From contig JAHBVK010000026.1 of the NCBI GenBank assembly GCA_019637555.1, positions 1 to 64,000 of the forward strand: DNA of 64,000 bases, in the 5' to 3' direction. The notes beneath the pieces are model-generated. The model was not told the origin of the DNA, did no database searches, and saw only the letters and a program-made list of their open reading frames with translations. Within the stretch, counting starts at the first letter, position 1. The number at the start of each line of letters is the position of its first letter. This document shows, piece by piece, positions 53,529 through 63,508 of the stretch. The stretch comes from Anaerolineae bacterium. GTDB taxonomy: Bacteria > Chloroflexota > Anaerolineae > Aggregatilineales > UBA2796. A program made the translations under genes and the position numbers.

Positions 53529-56507
53529 CTACAATTCTTCGATCTGCCGTCGGGCTACCGCTTCCTTACTGCTTGCCAGCGGAATTGTGAAGTGGAACGT
53601 TGAACCGACGCCGACAACACTCTCCACCCAGATTTTGCCGCCCTGCATCTCCACCAGCCGCTTGGTGATCGGCAAACCAAGTCCGGTGCCGCCTGCTCTG
53701 CGCGTCGATCCACTGTCGATCTGACGGAACTGCTCGAAGATCACTTGCAAGTGCTGCTTGTCGATGCCGATGCCAGAGTCGCGTACACTCAGATGCGCCA
53801 TACCACGATCCTGCTGCGCTTCCGCCGTGATCAGCACCTCGCCGCGCTCGGTGAACTTGATCGCGTTACTGACCAGATTGTTGAGAATTTGCCGTAAGCG
53901 CACCCGATCCACATACAGCCACGGGAAATCGTCAGCGATGTCTACCGTCAGCGTGACCGGCTTCTGTTTGAGCAAAATGCGGCTGAGACGCTGCACTTCA
54001 TCCATCACCGTATCCAGCGGAGTCGGTTCGAGATCAAGTTCCATGCGCCCGGCTTCGATCTTCGCCAGATCGAGGATGTCGTTGATCAGACTGAGCAAAT
54101 GCTGACCACTGTCATAGATCGCCTGCACATCTTCCACTGCCGACTCTGGTAGTTCGCCATCGATGCCATCAAGCATCACTTCCGAGTAGCCGATGATCGA
54201 GTTCAGTGGCGTGCGTAGTTCGTGGCTCATCGAGGCGAGGAAGTCGGACTTCAGGCGGTCAATTTCGCGCAGCCGATCCGCCGTCGCGCGTTCCATGTTC
54301 GCCTGTTCTTCCGCCTGCCGCAGCATCTGATCGCGGTGCATTTCCAGCGTCTTGCGATCCGTGATGTCCTGCTGAATACCGATGTAATGCGTCAATCTGC
54401 CCTTGTTGTCGATCACAGGCGAGATCGACAGCTCGATCCAGAAGGGCGTACCATCTTTGCGGTAATTGATCAATTCCTGCTGGATCGGATGCTGGTGCTC
54501 AATCGCCTCGCGGATCGCGTCTAAACGATCCCGCTGTGTCATTGGACCGTGCAGCACACGCGGCGACTGCCCGATCATCTCCTGCGGCGCATAACCGAAC
54601 AACTCGGAGAAGCGCGGATTCACGTAGATCGTCTTTTCGTCAATGTCGGTGATGATCACGCTGTCATTGTTGTTCTCGATCACTGTTTGGGTCAGCCGCG
54701 TCTCCTGAAACAGCCGCGCATTCTGAATAGCGATAGCGATCTGATCGGCGAGCGCGGTTTGCACCATCACGGTGCTATCTGTGAAGAAATCAAGCTTGTC
54801 CGACTGCACATCAAGCACACCGATTAGCGCGTTACCAACCACCATCGGCAGCGCCATCTCCGACTGTGTATCTGGCAGCAGCGGGTTAGGCATCCAGTCC
54901 ACCGCTTGATGCACGTCGTTGACCACCACCGTGCGGCGACTGCGTCCAGCCCGTGCCACCAACGATCCCTGATTGCGTAGGGCAATGCGATGCCCTTGCG
55001 TCTTCATGATCCGTCCGGCTTCGCCCGCTCCTGCTGCCAGCACCAGATATTCAAAACGTTCGTCCAGCAGATAAATATGCGTATGATACAAGTCGAAGGT
55101 GGAGTTAGTTAGATCTGCTACGCTTGGCAGCAGCGTTTCGATGTCGAGGATGGCGGAAGCGGCGGCGCTGACATCCGCCACTAGCTTCAATTCGTCAGCG
55201 CGGCGTTCGCTGTCTTGCAGCGCCGATTGTTCCGCCCGTCGCGCCGTCTGCACCTGACCGTGCACGCGCGCATTTTCGACTGCCACCGCGATCTGTTCCG
55301 CCAGCGCGGCGTGAATACGGGCATCTTCTGCGGAGAAGTGATCCTTTTCCTCGGACTGCATATCCAGCACACCAACCAGCGTATTACCGATGATCATCGG
55401 TACGGACATTTCCGATCTGGTTTCGGGCAGTAAAGGATTGGAGAGGAAATCCGGTTCGTTGGTCACATCGTTGCTGATGGTCACGCGGCGGTTGTGTGCA
55501 GCACGGGACACCAGCGAACGCGGATGGTCGAAGGGAATATAATGTCCGTTCGCCTTCATTTGCCGACCCGCATCACCCGCGCCTGCTGCCAGCACTAACT
55601 GCTCATTCTGTTCATCTAGCAGATAGATATGCGCGTGATACAGCTTGAAGCTGGACTTCGCCAGATCGACCACGTTTTGCAGCAGTTGATCAGGATCGAG
55701 TGTGGTGGCGGCAGCGGCGCTGACTCTGGATACCGTCTCCATGGCGTTGGCACGACGCTGTAACTTCATCTCCGAGTCGCGCAGCGCAGACACTACCCTC
55801 AAATAATCTTTGCCACGCGGCATGAACACAAAGAAGCCCATCGCAAGGAAGGCGACGATCATCATCGCGCCGAGCACAAGCTGGACATTACGCAGGCTGT
55901 TCACCCGCGTGTTGCCTTCCTGCTCAAACTGATCTGCGATCTGCTGTGCGCCCTGCAAGTAAGCCTCAGCATGATCGCTGACGGTTGCTGCATAGGTCTG
56001 CTCGTTACCACTACACGCAGGATCGGGAGTGGAAGCTACGTAGACATTGATTAAGCAGCTTGCGTTCTGCCGCATCGCCTCGAAGTGCGGTTCGATCTGC
56101 TCGAATAATAGTTTAACAGCGGCGCTGTTGTTGCCGGAAAGCCCTAGATCGGCGTCACCGTTACGCAGCCCGTTGGCAATGCGACTCCACGTATCTAGCG
56201 TGATCTTGATTTGTCCCGCTAGTGTTGCCTGTGCTTGTACCCGATCAGCATCCGAGCTGATGCGACTGCTAACGTTGCTGAACAGCACAACATCTTTAGT
56301 CAGTTTCTGACTTAAGACGCTCTGGTCGGCGGCAAGGTTAATGATGTGCGCATCGTTCTGCTGCTGCTGCGTCTGGATCTGGATGAGAAACTGGCTGATC
56401 AAGGGGATGATCAGCAGCGATAACCCGATCACGAAATTACGCGACAACAGATGCCGCTTGGGAGTCGGATCGACGGAAACTGGCGATGCACTTGAGGTGG
56501 TCTGCAT
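53529..56507 (-). CDS. Membrane histidine kinase: PilJ-like sensor, GAF-GAF-PAS, HisKA, HATPase
   Basis: This 992-residue kinase has TM1 at about 25-45. An extracytoplasmic helical domain of about 160 residues begins with HIINLAADQSVLSQKLTKD, like the PilJ/type IV pilus sensor. TM2 is at about 210-230. GAF 1 (about 255-415) and GAF 2 (about 440-600) resemble each other closely (both with HIYLLDE and VLAAGAG). Then come PAS/PAC (about 610-735), HisKA with MSHELRTPLNSIIGYS (about 765) and HATPase_c ending GGTGLGLPITKRLVEM. There is no receiver domain and no adjacent regulator, so its partner is elsewhere. Confidence 0.93.
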   Translation of the reverse strand: MQTTSSASPVSVDPTPKRHLLSRNFVIGLSLLIIPLISQFLIQIQTQQQQNDAHIINLAADQSVLSQKLTKDVVLFSNVSSRISSDADRVQAQATLAGQIKITLDTWSRIANGLRNGDADLGLSGNNSAAVKLLFEQIEPHFEAMRQNASCLINVYVASTPDPACSGNEQTYAATVSDHAEAYLQGAQQIADQFEQEGNTRVNSLRNVQLVLGAMMIVAFLAMGFFVFMPRGKDYLRVVSALRDSEMKLQRRANAMETVSRVSAAAATTLDPDQLLQNVVDLAKSSFKLYHAHIYLLDEQNEQLVLAAGAGDAGRQMKANGHYIPFDHPRSLVSRAAHNRRVTISNDVTNEPDFLSNPLLPETRSEMSVPMIIGNTLVGVLDMQSEEKDHFSAEDARIHAALAEQIAVAVENARVHGQVQTARRAEQSALQDSERRADELKLVADVSAAASAILDIETLLPSVADLTNSTFDLYHTHIYLLDERFEYLVLAAGAGEAGRIMKTQGHRIALRNQGSLVARAGRSRRTVVVNDVHQAVDWMPNPLLPDTQSEMALPMVVGNALIGVLDVQSDKLDFFTDSTVMVQTALADQIAIAIQNARLFQETRLTQTVIENNNDSVIITDIDEKTIYVNPRFSELFGYAPQEMIGQSPRVLHGPMTQRDRLDAIREAIEHQHPIQQELINYRKDGTPFWIELSISPVIDNKGRLTHYIGIQQDITDRKTLEMHRDQMLRQAEEQANMERATADRLREIDRLKSDFLASMSHELRTPLNSIIGYSEVMLDGIDGELPESAVEDVQAIYDSGQHLLSLINDILDLAKIEAGRMELDLEPTPLDTVMDEVQRLSRILLKQKPVTLTVDIADDFPWLYVDRVRLRQILNNLVSNAIKFTERGEVLITAEAQQDRGMAHLSVRDSGIGIDKQHLQVIFEQFRQIDSGSTRRAGGTGLGLPITKRLVEMQGGKIWVESVVGVGSTFHFTIPLASSKEAVARRQIEEL

Positions 56508-56732
56508 ACCAGCGCCTCACTTCATAGCTAATAGGCGGTCACTAGCCGTGACTACACACGGGAGGAGTCACCTCCCGGATCAGGGCGCGCAGAGTTTACC
56601 TCATACTTTACTGAAGGGTTAGGTTTTGGTTTGTACACGATGGCAACGGTGACAAACGTCACTAACTCAAGATTCTATTGAGGACTACGATTCAAGTAGC
56701 CGAATGCTGATGTTAGGCTGGAGGGTGCGAAA

Positions 56733-57914
56733 GTGACCACTACTGTACCAGTAACTCGGTTGCATTATTTAGACTGGCTCCGAGTGCTCGCTCTGGTTGG
56801 TATTTTTCTGTATCACAGTGTGCGCCCCTTTGATTTAACGGACTGGCACATCAAAAATGCCGAACTGAGTTTCCCGCTTACGGGCGTGCTAATCTTCGTT
56901 GGGCTGTGGGGTATGCCCTTTTTCTTCCTGATCGCTGGCGCAGGAGCGCGCTTTGCCTTGGCGCATCGAAGCGGACAGCAGTTTTTGGTTGAAAGGCTGC
57001 AACGGCTGCTGCTACCCTATCTCGTCGGTTGCCTCCTGCTTACACCGATCATGCTTTATACCGAATGGAGCCACAAAATTCAATCTGGCAAGCTGACAAC
57101 TTCTTTCATGGAGTTTGTCAGCAGCCGCTCGATTCCCCTAAGTCCCGAAATTTTCGGGTGGGCTGGATACCATCTGTGGTTTCTTGGTTTTCTGTTTGCC
57201 TTTTCCCTGTTTGGGCTGCCGATCTTTAGTTGGTTGGCACGGGAACGCGGGCAACGGTTCACCTCGTGGTTAGCGGGGCTTTGCCTGCATCGCGGCGGGA
57301 TACTTCTGCCGATTATTCCGCTTTTGATAGTGCAGTTAGCCTTGCGCCTCTTCTTCTACGAAGGAGAGCACAACTGGGCAGATTTCTTCTTCCTGATGGT
57401 GTTTTTTATCTTTGGCTATCTGCTCTATAGCGACGAACGGTTTACACAAGCGATCCGGCGTGACTGGTGGCTGATACTGCTCGTCGCCATCACGGCGGCG
57501 GTAGTGATCATCGCAGCCTTAGTAGGCTTTGATGCTTACAACTGGGTCTCGATGCCATGGCATCCGGGTTTCTATATCGCTTGGACATTGGTAGTCATCA
57601 ACGCTTGGTGCTGGACGCTGTTAATGCTGGCTGTGGGTATACGCTTTCTAAATTTCAGCAACAAGTGGCTGAATTACGCTCAGGAAGCCACGCTACCATT
57701 CTTCCTCTTTCACCAGCCCGTGATTATGATTCTCTCTTATTTCGTCGTGCAGTGGGATGCCGCAATCTTGCCGAAGCTGCTAACCATCCTCACGGGGACT
57801 CTTGTGTTGACGCTTGGACTGTACATTCTGCTGATCCGGCGGATCAAGGTGCTGCGACTGATCTTTGGTGTGAAGCCAATGCGCGTCCAGTCGCGCGCAG
57901 CGCCTTCAACCTGA
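56733..57914 (+). CDS. Membrane acyltransferase 3 family protein
   Basis: This 393-residue protein has about ten membrane helices. The start LHYLDWLRVLALVGIFLYHS carries the family His and Arg. GMPFFFLIAGAGARFAL, the Arg-rich VERLQRLLLPYLVG and YHLWFLGFLFAF fit the acyltransferase 3 (OafA/NodX) family, closest in style to MdoC/OpgC. It probably moves acyl or succinyl groups onto extracytoplasmic glycans. The start is GTG at 56733, with GGAGGG eight bases upstream. It converges on fprA. Confidence 0.9.
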   Translation: MTTTVPVTRLHYLDWLRVLALVGIFLYHSVRPFDLTDWHIKNAELSFPLTGVLIFVGLWGMPFFFLIAGAGARFALAHRSGQQFLVERLQRLLLPYLVGCLLLTPIMLYTEWSHKIQSGKLTTSFMEFVSSRSIPLSPEIFGWAGYHLWFLGFLFAFSLFGLPIFSWLARERGQRFTSWLAGLCLHRGGILLPIIPLLIVQLALRLFFYEGEHNWADFFFLMVFFIFGYLLYSDERFTQAIRRDWWLILLVAITAAVVIIAALVGFDAYNWVSMPWHPGFYIAWTLVVINAWCWTLLMLAVGIRFLNFSNKWLNYAQEATLPFFLFHQPVIMILSYFVVQWDAAILPKLLTILTGTLVLTLGLYILLIRRIKVLRLIFGVKPMRVQSRAAPST

Positions 57915-57919
57915 AACAA

Positions 57920-57945
57920 ATACGGGCACCAACTTGTGCCCGTAT
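57920..57945 (-). terminator. Terminator between the acyltransferase and fprA
   Basis: ATACGGGCAC (57920-57929) and GTGCCCGTAT (57936-57945) form a perfect 10-bp stem with loop CAACTT. On the minus strand it is followed by TTTGTTTC, so it terminates fprA. It may also stop the acyltransferase transcript from the other side. Confidence 0.75.
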
Positions 57946-57982
57946 CACAGTTACTCTAGCCTCAGCCGGACGTTGGAGTCTG

Positions 57983-59380
57983 CTAGTTGCCCTTGTGCGT
58001 TTGCTGGATCGCCGCCAGCATCTCGCCAACATCGCTGAACTTGACGCGAGGACGACCCTGTGCCGCGCCACGTTCCGTCTCGATGCGGTCTAGAACGCGC
58101 CAATCCTCGAAAGAGACGACCTGCGGCTGCTTCTGGCGCAGCAGCGGCTCAATATCTGGCAGCAGCGCTTGATTCAACGAACCGAGATCAGCAACCAGCG
58201 AGTCTACCGTCGCCACTGAATCCGGCTTGTTGGTGCCGATGATGCCCGATGGTCCGCGTTTGATCCAGCCGACCACGTACTCACCGGTGACCACGGTGTT
58301 GTTATTCGCCGGATCGATCACCCGCCCCGCCACGTTAGGGATCACCGCCGCCTTGGGATCGAAAGGCACATCGGGCAGCGACACGCCCTTATAGCCTATT
58401 GACCGGAAGACCAAGCCCACTGGCATCGTCTCGAACTGATCGGTAGCTTTGGCGCGTAAGGTGCCATCGCTTCCCGCTTGCAGTTCGTTCTTGACCAGTT
58501 TGATCGCCTCGACGTGATCAGTGCCCAGCAGTTCGGCAGGAGAGACTAGAAAACGCATGTGGATGCGGCGTGGTTTGTTACCTGCAGGTAACTGCGAAAA
58601 TTTCTGCAGCAGTTCGATGTTCTTCTTGGCGGTGTTATCGGGATGCGCGATCAGGTCTGCCTCACTCAGCGGATCGATCTGCGCTTCAGCGGGAGGCACC
58701 ACAATATCAGCGTGACTCAGTTCGCCAAATTCCTTCAGCTCGGGATTGGTAAACGCCGCTTGCGCCGGACCGCGCCGACCAAACATATAAATATCGGTCA
58801 CTTTACTGTTTTGAAGTGCATCTAGCGCATAATCAGCGATGTCGGTGCATTTCAGTTCCTCATAGCTGCTGGCGAGTATGCGTGCAACGTCCATTGCTAC
58901 GTTGCCGTTGCCGATTACCGCCACGCGCTCCTGCGACAGATCGAAGGTCAGATGCCGATAGTCGGGATGCCCGTTGTACCAGCCGACAAATTCCGTCGCG
59001 GCGTAGCTGCCGCTTAAATCCTCGCCGGGGATGCCCAAACGACGATCCGTTTGTGCGCCGACGGCGTAGATGATGGCGTGGTAATGCGCCTTGAGATCAG
59101 TGTGCGACAGGTCTTTGCCGAATTCTACATAGCCAAAGAAGCGGAAGCGCGGATTCGAGGCGGTTTTCTCGTAGACTTTAGTCACCGACTTGATCTTGTC
59201 GTGATCGGGTGCGACACCGCCGCGCACCAAGCCATAAGGCGTCGGCAGGCGATCATACATATCTACGAAGGCGACCAGTTCATTTTGTCTGAAGAGATGT
59301 TCGGCGGCGTAAAAGCCAGAGGGACCCGATCCGATAATTGCTACGCGCAGTGGCAGTTCAATGGTACCAAGTTGAGGCAT
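57983..59380 (-). CDS. fprA: Ferredoxin-NADP reductase, adrenodoxin-reductase type
   Basis: This 465-residue flavoprotein has an FAD motif VAIIGSGPSGFYAAEHL, PTPYGLVRGGVAPDH and an NADP motif VAVIGNGNVAMDVARIL. The C-terminal marks are KRGPSGIIGTNKPDS and the FAD contact VVGWIKRGP. These are typical of mycobacterial FprA and mitochondrial adrenodoxin reductase. It passes electrons between NADPH and ferredoxin, often for P450 enzymes; none is visible nearby. ATG at 59380 is 16 residues before the FAD glycines. Confidence 0.93.
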   Translation of the reverse strand: MPQLGTIELPLRVAIIGSGPSGFYAAEHLFRQNELVAFVDMYDRLPTPYGLVRGGVAPDHDKIKSVTKVYEKTASNPRFRFFGYVEFGKDLSHTDLKAHYHAIIYAVGAQTDRRLGIPGEDLSGSYAATEFVGWYNGHPDYRHLTFDLSQERVAVIGNGNVAMDVARILASSYEELKCTDIADYALDALQNSKVTDIYMFGRRGPAQAAFTNPELKEFGELSHADIVVPPAEAQIDPLSEADLIAHPDNTAKKNIELLQKFSQLPAGNKPRRIHMRFLVSPAELLGTDHVEAIKLVKNELQAGSDGTLRAKATDQFETMPVGLVFRSIGYKGVSLPDVPFDPKAAVIPNVAGRVIDPANNNTVVTGEYVVGWIKRGPSGIIGTNKPDSVATVDSLVADLGSLNQALLPDIEPLLRQKQPQVVSFEDWRVLDRIETERGAAQGRPRVKFSDVGEMLAAIQQTHKGN

Positions 59381-59513
59381 CTTCGGCAGCGCCTTTGTTG
59401 CACTTCAATTCACAAAACCGCTTCAGTATACTACGATTTAGCAGCGGGCTGTAGCATAGAACTGCCTAAAAGGATGTTCGGCGGATGGAGGTCATGGTTG
59501 AGGCAACACCACT

Positions 59514-59584
59514 GGGCGAGACACGCCCCTACAAAATCAAATCATAAGCAGGAATGGGGTAGGGGCGGGGCGTGCCTCGCCCTG
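59514..59584. repeat. Palindromic repeat (AGGGCGAGGC family), copy 3
   Basis: GGGCGAGACACGCCCCTAC (59514-59532) pairs imperfectly with GTAGGGGC...GCGTGCCTCGCCC (59559-59582), about 26 bases apart. The arms match 21294-21365. It lies between fprA and the GNAT gene, close to the GNAT stop. Confidence 0.75.
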
Positions 59585-59593
59585 TATCCTTAA

Positions 59594-60058
59594 TCAATCC
59601 AGCGCCAGCCGAAACACGATCATGTCGCGGATCGGGATGCCATCCTCGATCACTGGCTGCGTGAGATAGCTGAAGTAGTCGCGCCGGATGTGATCCATGC
59701 GAAAGCCGCATTTCTGGTAGAAGGCAATATTCCCGATGCTCGAATTCGCTGTTCCTACCAGTACCGCTCGCATCCCCCGCGAACGCGCCTCCGCCATCAG
59801 CGCCACGATCATCTGCTTGCCCACGCCTTGCCCGCGCCGATCCGCTGCCACCGCGATGTAGACGATCTCGGCTTCATGTTGATCCCAGCGCAGTACCGCC
59901 GCGCCGATCAGATGATCGCCCTCCGCCGCCAGATACGTCGTGCAGGCAGGATCAGCCATTGTCATGAGGGTACGCGCATCGTCCTCATCCGCGTCATGCA
60001 GCAGCGATAAACACTTAGTTCGCTCATCCGGTGTGGCTTGCCTTAGCTGCATGGGCAT
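59594..60058 (-). CDS. GNAT-family N-acetyltransferase
   Basis: This 154-residue protein has the GNAT fold. The acetyl-CoA pyrophosphate loop is in VAADRRGQGVGKQMIVALM (about residues 75-95) after the strand EAEIVYIAV. Motif B is seen in GNIAFYQKCGFRMDHIRRD. A short N-terminal part with TPDERTKCLSLLHDAD completes it. The substrate is unknown. It lies 47 bases downstream of the DUF262 nuclease gene on the same strand but has normal composition, so a functional link is doubtful. Confidence 0.88.
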   Translation of the reverse strand: MPMQLRQATPDERTKCLSLLHDADEDDARTLMTMADPACTTYLAAEGDHLIGAAVLRWDQHEAEIVYIAVAADRRGQGVGKQMIVALMAEARSRGMRAVLVGTANSSIGNIAFYQKCGFRMDHIRRDYFSYLTQPVIEDGIPIRDMIVFRLALD

Positions 60059-60105
60059 TTGTAACTCGAAGAATTTAGGCTGTGACGAGAATCAAGGGCA
60101 ACTAA

Positions 60106-62190
60106 CTAGAGATCGTCATCGTGCAGGTCAAAAGATTGTTTGACCAAAAACATGACGTCCTCTGTTTGGCTGATGTCTTGATAAGATATTTCCACCTCAC
60201 CGTTGCCCCATCGCCCCAGATTTGCAACGTTACGAGATATTCCTTTAGGGTCGTTAATGGCACTAAAGGGCATATTTAGCACTAGGTTCAATCTGCTTTT
60301 CTGAGGAATGATGTCAATGAAGTTCGTGGTTGTTTTGTAAGCGATATAGAGCTTTTTGGGTTCTTCACGAACAGCCGGATCGAGATTAAGGATGTGCCTT
60401 CTGAGATGGGTGAATAGATCGAGAGCATTACCCTGCATATCAAAGTGATCGACGGTGTATTCTTGAGGTTCCTCCATCGCGGCAACGCGGAAAGAGGCGA
60501 GAATATCGTCGGGTAGTGCTGGATAAGCCCAAACGCGCTTGGCGAGTTCGGCTAACTCCCTCGCACGAACCTCGATAGTCTGATGATGCCAATCCTCAAG
60601 ATTACGAAGGTCTCTGTTCAAGCGAATGGGGCTATCGCGGAACCCGCCTTCCATGTCACGCTTTTCGGCAAAAGAACGATCACTGAGTTCCGAGTTATAG
60701 CCAGTGAGGGTTAGATTTCCGATGGTGTGAAGGTATTGCGTTTGAATGTCTTTCCAATTTTCTCCCAGCATCAGTTGCCATTCCGCAGATAGCGACGGAT
60801 TTTGAGGCATGATGTGTTCGATAGTGTAATCTGATAGATTGACTGGCTCTTTTCGATCTAGGTTTTCCAGTTTGCTCAATAGATATGTGCGGCTGCGGAA
60901 GTTGTAAACATCCTTCTTCACAAATTCCTGTTCAAACTCGTGATCATCTGGGAAACGACGATACGAGTCCTGTAACAAAAAGGCAGCTTTCACGCTTTCC
61001 AAATAGCGATTTTTATCCAGCGTGCGGGATAGCGTGGCAAATGTTTTGTTCATCGAGTTTGTTGGAATACCAACAATAGCGCGGCGAAAAACGTAGCTCT
61101 CGACTATTTTCAGTATTTCAAGCACTTCATCGCGGGTTAGAAGTCCTCTTTGTTGGTCAAGAAACACTTCTAAGAGAAAAGGGTAGACGACATCCATTTT
61201 GAGGGTCTTAATATCTTCTAGGGCGGTTTGGATGCTCCTATCTTTCTCTATTTCTGGCGAGATAAAACGCAAGTAAACCATGGCATGGTTATACACGTCT
61301 GCTACAAGGTCATCGACCGATAGTTCCGGTGTTTGCGTATAAGCCTTGAAGATTTTATAGACATCTCTCAGCGTAGGTATCTGACCGTTGTACTTCAGAG
61401 TAAGGTAATCCCGCATGAAAAAATCAAATCGACTGGCATTCTCGTTTTGACCAAATTGGCTCTCGATTGGATACCAGTAGCGGTTATAAAGCTGATTCTG
61501 ATGTTCCGGCGTCAAGCCCATCAGTACAAAGTTGCGAATGAGGTCGGATTGTGAGAGATCAAGCCCTGTCGAGTTAAGACTTTCAAAAATGAGCTGCGGA
61601 TTGTCATAATTTCGATCAAGAGAAACGTCCACGATAATCAGCTTACTGATACCGCGATAAATATCATCAACTGACAATTTGCTTTGCGCGATGCGTTCTT
61701 GAAAAAAACGTAGATTTTCAGCTAGGCGCGGCGATGGTTCAGTTGGCTGAGGGCAATCTTCGTCTATCAGCGCAAGGAGCGTATCGCGGTCTCCGCGCGT
61801 GAGGATGAGCTTATGTCTGTAATCCCCAGTCTCATCATTATTGATCAGATAGTAATTCCTGATTTGCATATGGTTAACGCTACCCCCTGACACTTGCTTA
61901 ATTCGCTGACCAAGTGCCGCGAGTAATAGAGACAAAGTAGTGAGGCGCTGTTGACCGTCAATTATTAGTAAACGAGGAACTGCCGAAACCTGATAGATAC
62001 CCTCGTTAATATAGACTACAGAACCTATGAAATGGGCAGGGATATGCTCGTCTTGGGCAACGCGACTGATGTCATCCCAAAGCTGCTGACATTGGGTAAC
62101 AGTCCAACTATAGGTACGTTGATAAACCGGAATAATGTACTGTTTGGGGCCGCGCAAGAAATTCAACAAATTAGTCTGTTTAGCTTCCAT
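60106..62190 (-). CDS. DUF262-DUF1524-DUF5655 protein (GmrSD-like restriction factor)
   Basis: This 694-residue protein has an N-terminal DUF262 domain with IPVYQRTYSW (about 20) and IDGQQRLTTLSLLL (about 76), a ParB-like NTP-binding fold. A helical middle follows, then a DUF1524 HNH-type nuclease region with YTIEHIMPQNPSL (about 455) and TIGNLTLTGYNSELS (about 490). A C-terminal DUF5655 domain (about 580-690) has LYIAYKTTTNFIDIIPQ and LGRWGNGEVEI. GmrS and GmrD fused in this way form type IV restriction enzymes against modified phage DNA. The gene is clearly more AT-rich than its neighbours, a sign of transfer. No partner methylase or integrase is adjacent. Confidence 0.88.
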   Translation of the reverse strand: MEAKQTNLLNFLRGPKQYIIPVYQRTYSWTVTQCQQLWDDISRVAQDEHIPAHFIGSVVYINEGIYQVSAVPRLLIIDGQQRLTTLSLLLAALGQRIKQVSGGSVNHMQIRNYYLINNDETGDYRHKLILTRGDRDTLLALIDEDCPQPTEPSPRLAENLRFFQERIAQSKLSVDDIYRGISKLIIVDVSLDRNYDNPQLIFESLNSTGLDLSQSDLIRNFVLMGLTPEHQNQLYNRYWYPIESQFGQNENASRFDFFMRDYLTLKYNGQIPTLRDVYKIFKAYTQTPELSVDDLVADVYNHAMVYLRFISPEIEKDRSIQTALEDIKTLKMDVVYPFLLEVFLDQQRGLLTRDEVLEILKIVESYVFRRAIVGIPTNSMNKTFATLSRTLDKNRYLESVKAAFLLQDSYRRFPDDHEFEQEFVKKDVYNFRSRTYLLSKLENLDRKEPVNLSDYTIEHIMPQNPSLSAEWQLMLGENWKDIQTQYLHTIGNLTLTGYNSELSDRSFAEKRDMEGGFRDSPIRLNRDLRNLEDWHHQTIEVRARELAELAKRVWAYPALPDDILASFRVAAMEEPQEYTVDHFDMQGNALDLFTHLRRHILNLDPAVREEPKKLYIAYKTTTNFIDIIPQKSRLNLVLNMPFSAINDPKGISRNVANLGRWGNGEVEISYQDISQTEDVMFLVKQSFDLHDDDL

Positions 62191-62290
62191 GAACTGGCTA
62201 TGCCCTTATCTAGCTTGCTTGACTTAGCTATAAGTTGCTCACTTAGTCTATTGCTGAATTAATTATCCCAAACTTAAGCCTGTTGAGAAT

Positions 62291-63508
62291 TTATGTTTCG
62301 TTACAACGTCCAATCGTCTGGCAGAACTGTGTAATGTGCAGATGATCGTGGCGGGCGGTGAAGTGGGCCATCTCCAGCAGCGTGGTCGGACCGAAAACGC
62401 TGTGCCTCGCCGGACGTGTCCACGCTTCGGTAGGCAGTTCGTAGATGAAGTTCAGAGTCTTGCAGCGTTCGTTCCAGAATTCCTGCAGGATCGCATAGCC
62501 GTCCTCGCCGCTGAGATCGAGACTGGCGGGCGCGAAAGGTGTACGTGGCGGCGAGATGAAGGGGTTATCCTCGGCGGCGATGCGCTGCAAACGCGGGCGC
62601 TGTACGGTGCGTTCGCTCTCGCGCAAATGATAGGCGATCTCCAGTGGCGACCATTCATTAGGATCGGGACGCATGTTCCAGAACTGTGGCTTCATGGTAT
62701 CCGCCAAGCCGAAGATCGCCCCGACGTTACCCATCAAGCGGGCGTGAAGCTGTTCACTGGTGCGCGGCAGCGGCTGCAAGCGGTTCAGCGATCCGGCAGC
62801 GACGTATGCCTCAAAATCCGCCAGCGATCCCGCTGCATCACTGGGTACGGTAGTTCCATCCGTTGGCAGTCCCAGATCGATCCAGAAGGTGTTCATGCCC
62901 ACCTGTCGCGCGGGGATGATGTCATTGCCGATGCCATCGCCCACCATGATCGCTTCATCCGCTTCCACGCCGACGCGGGCGAGAATTTCTTCGTAAAACT
63001 GCGCATTAGGCTTGGTAAAGTGGACGTTCTCACTGCTGCTGACGAACGCGAAATCGAGATCATCGACGCCCGCCCACGCCAGGCGCCGATAGATTGCTGA
63101 GCGCGTGAAGATCGGGTTGGTGGCGATGACAACGGCGAGTCCCATCTGCCGCAAGCGCTCGATCAGGGGACGGGCGTTGGGGATCGGGCGCACGATCTCG
63201 CGCAGTGACTCGTGGCTCTCCTGATGAAAGTTATCAACGAAGCGGTACCACGTCTGAGCATCAATCCCGGTGAGTTCGTGGAAAATTTCGCCTTGAATAT
63301 CGAGGTTACTGCGTGTTGGGTCGAAATTGGCGACGCTGCCACGTACGGAGTCGCGTACTGCCAGCGCGATCTGCTGCGCCGTCAGCTTAAGATCGGGAAA
63401 CTGCTGCGCTGCCTCCTGACTCAATAAACCCATATACCGCCGCACGTACAGATCAGTATCTGTTAGCAGCAGTGTATCGTCCATATCCAGCAGCACAGCT
63501 TTGATCAT
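62291..63508 (-). CDS. HAD hydrolase fused to a DinB-like domain
   Basis: This 405-residue protein has a complete HAD hydrolase in residues 1-235: LLDMDDTLLLTDTD, VIATNP, the Lys in FTKPNAQF and MVGDGIGNDI. From about 245 to 400 there is a four-helix DinB-like domain. It contains WSPLEIAYHLRESER and MAHFTARHDHLHITQF, whose His residues could bind a metal. I know of no characterised enzyme with this pairing. It is coupled to the upstream zinc protein gene by a 4-base overlap (63505-63508), with efp just beyond that. Confidence 0.85.
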   Translation of the reverse strand: MIKAVLLDMDDTLLLTDTDLYVRRYMGLLSQEAAQQFPDLKLTAQQIALAVRDSVRGSVANFDPTRSNLDIQGEIFHELTGIDAQTWYRFVDNFHQESHESLREIVRPIPNARPLIERLRQMGLAVVIATNPIFTRSAIYRRLAWAGVDDLDFAFVSSSENVHFTKPNAQFYEEILARVGVEADEAIMVGDGIGNDIIPARQVGMNTFWIDLGLPTDGTTVPSDAAGSLADFEAYVAAGSLNRLQPLPRTSEQLHARLMGNVGAIFGLADTMKPQFWNMRPDPNEWSPLEIAYHLRESERTVQRPRLQRIAAEDNPFISPPRTPFAPASLDLSGEDGYAILQEFWNERCKTLNFIYELPTEAWTRPARHSVFGPTTLLEMAHFTARHDHLHITQFCQTIGRCNET

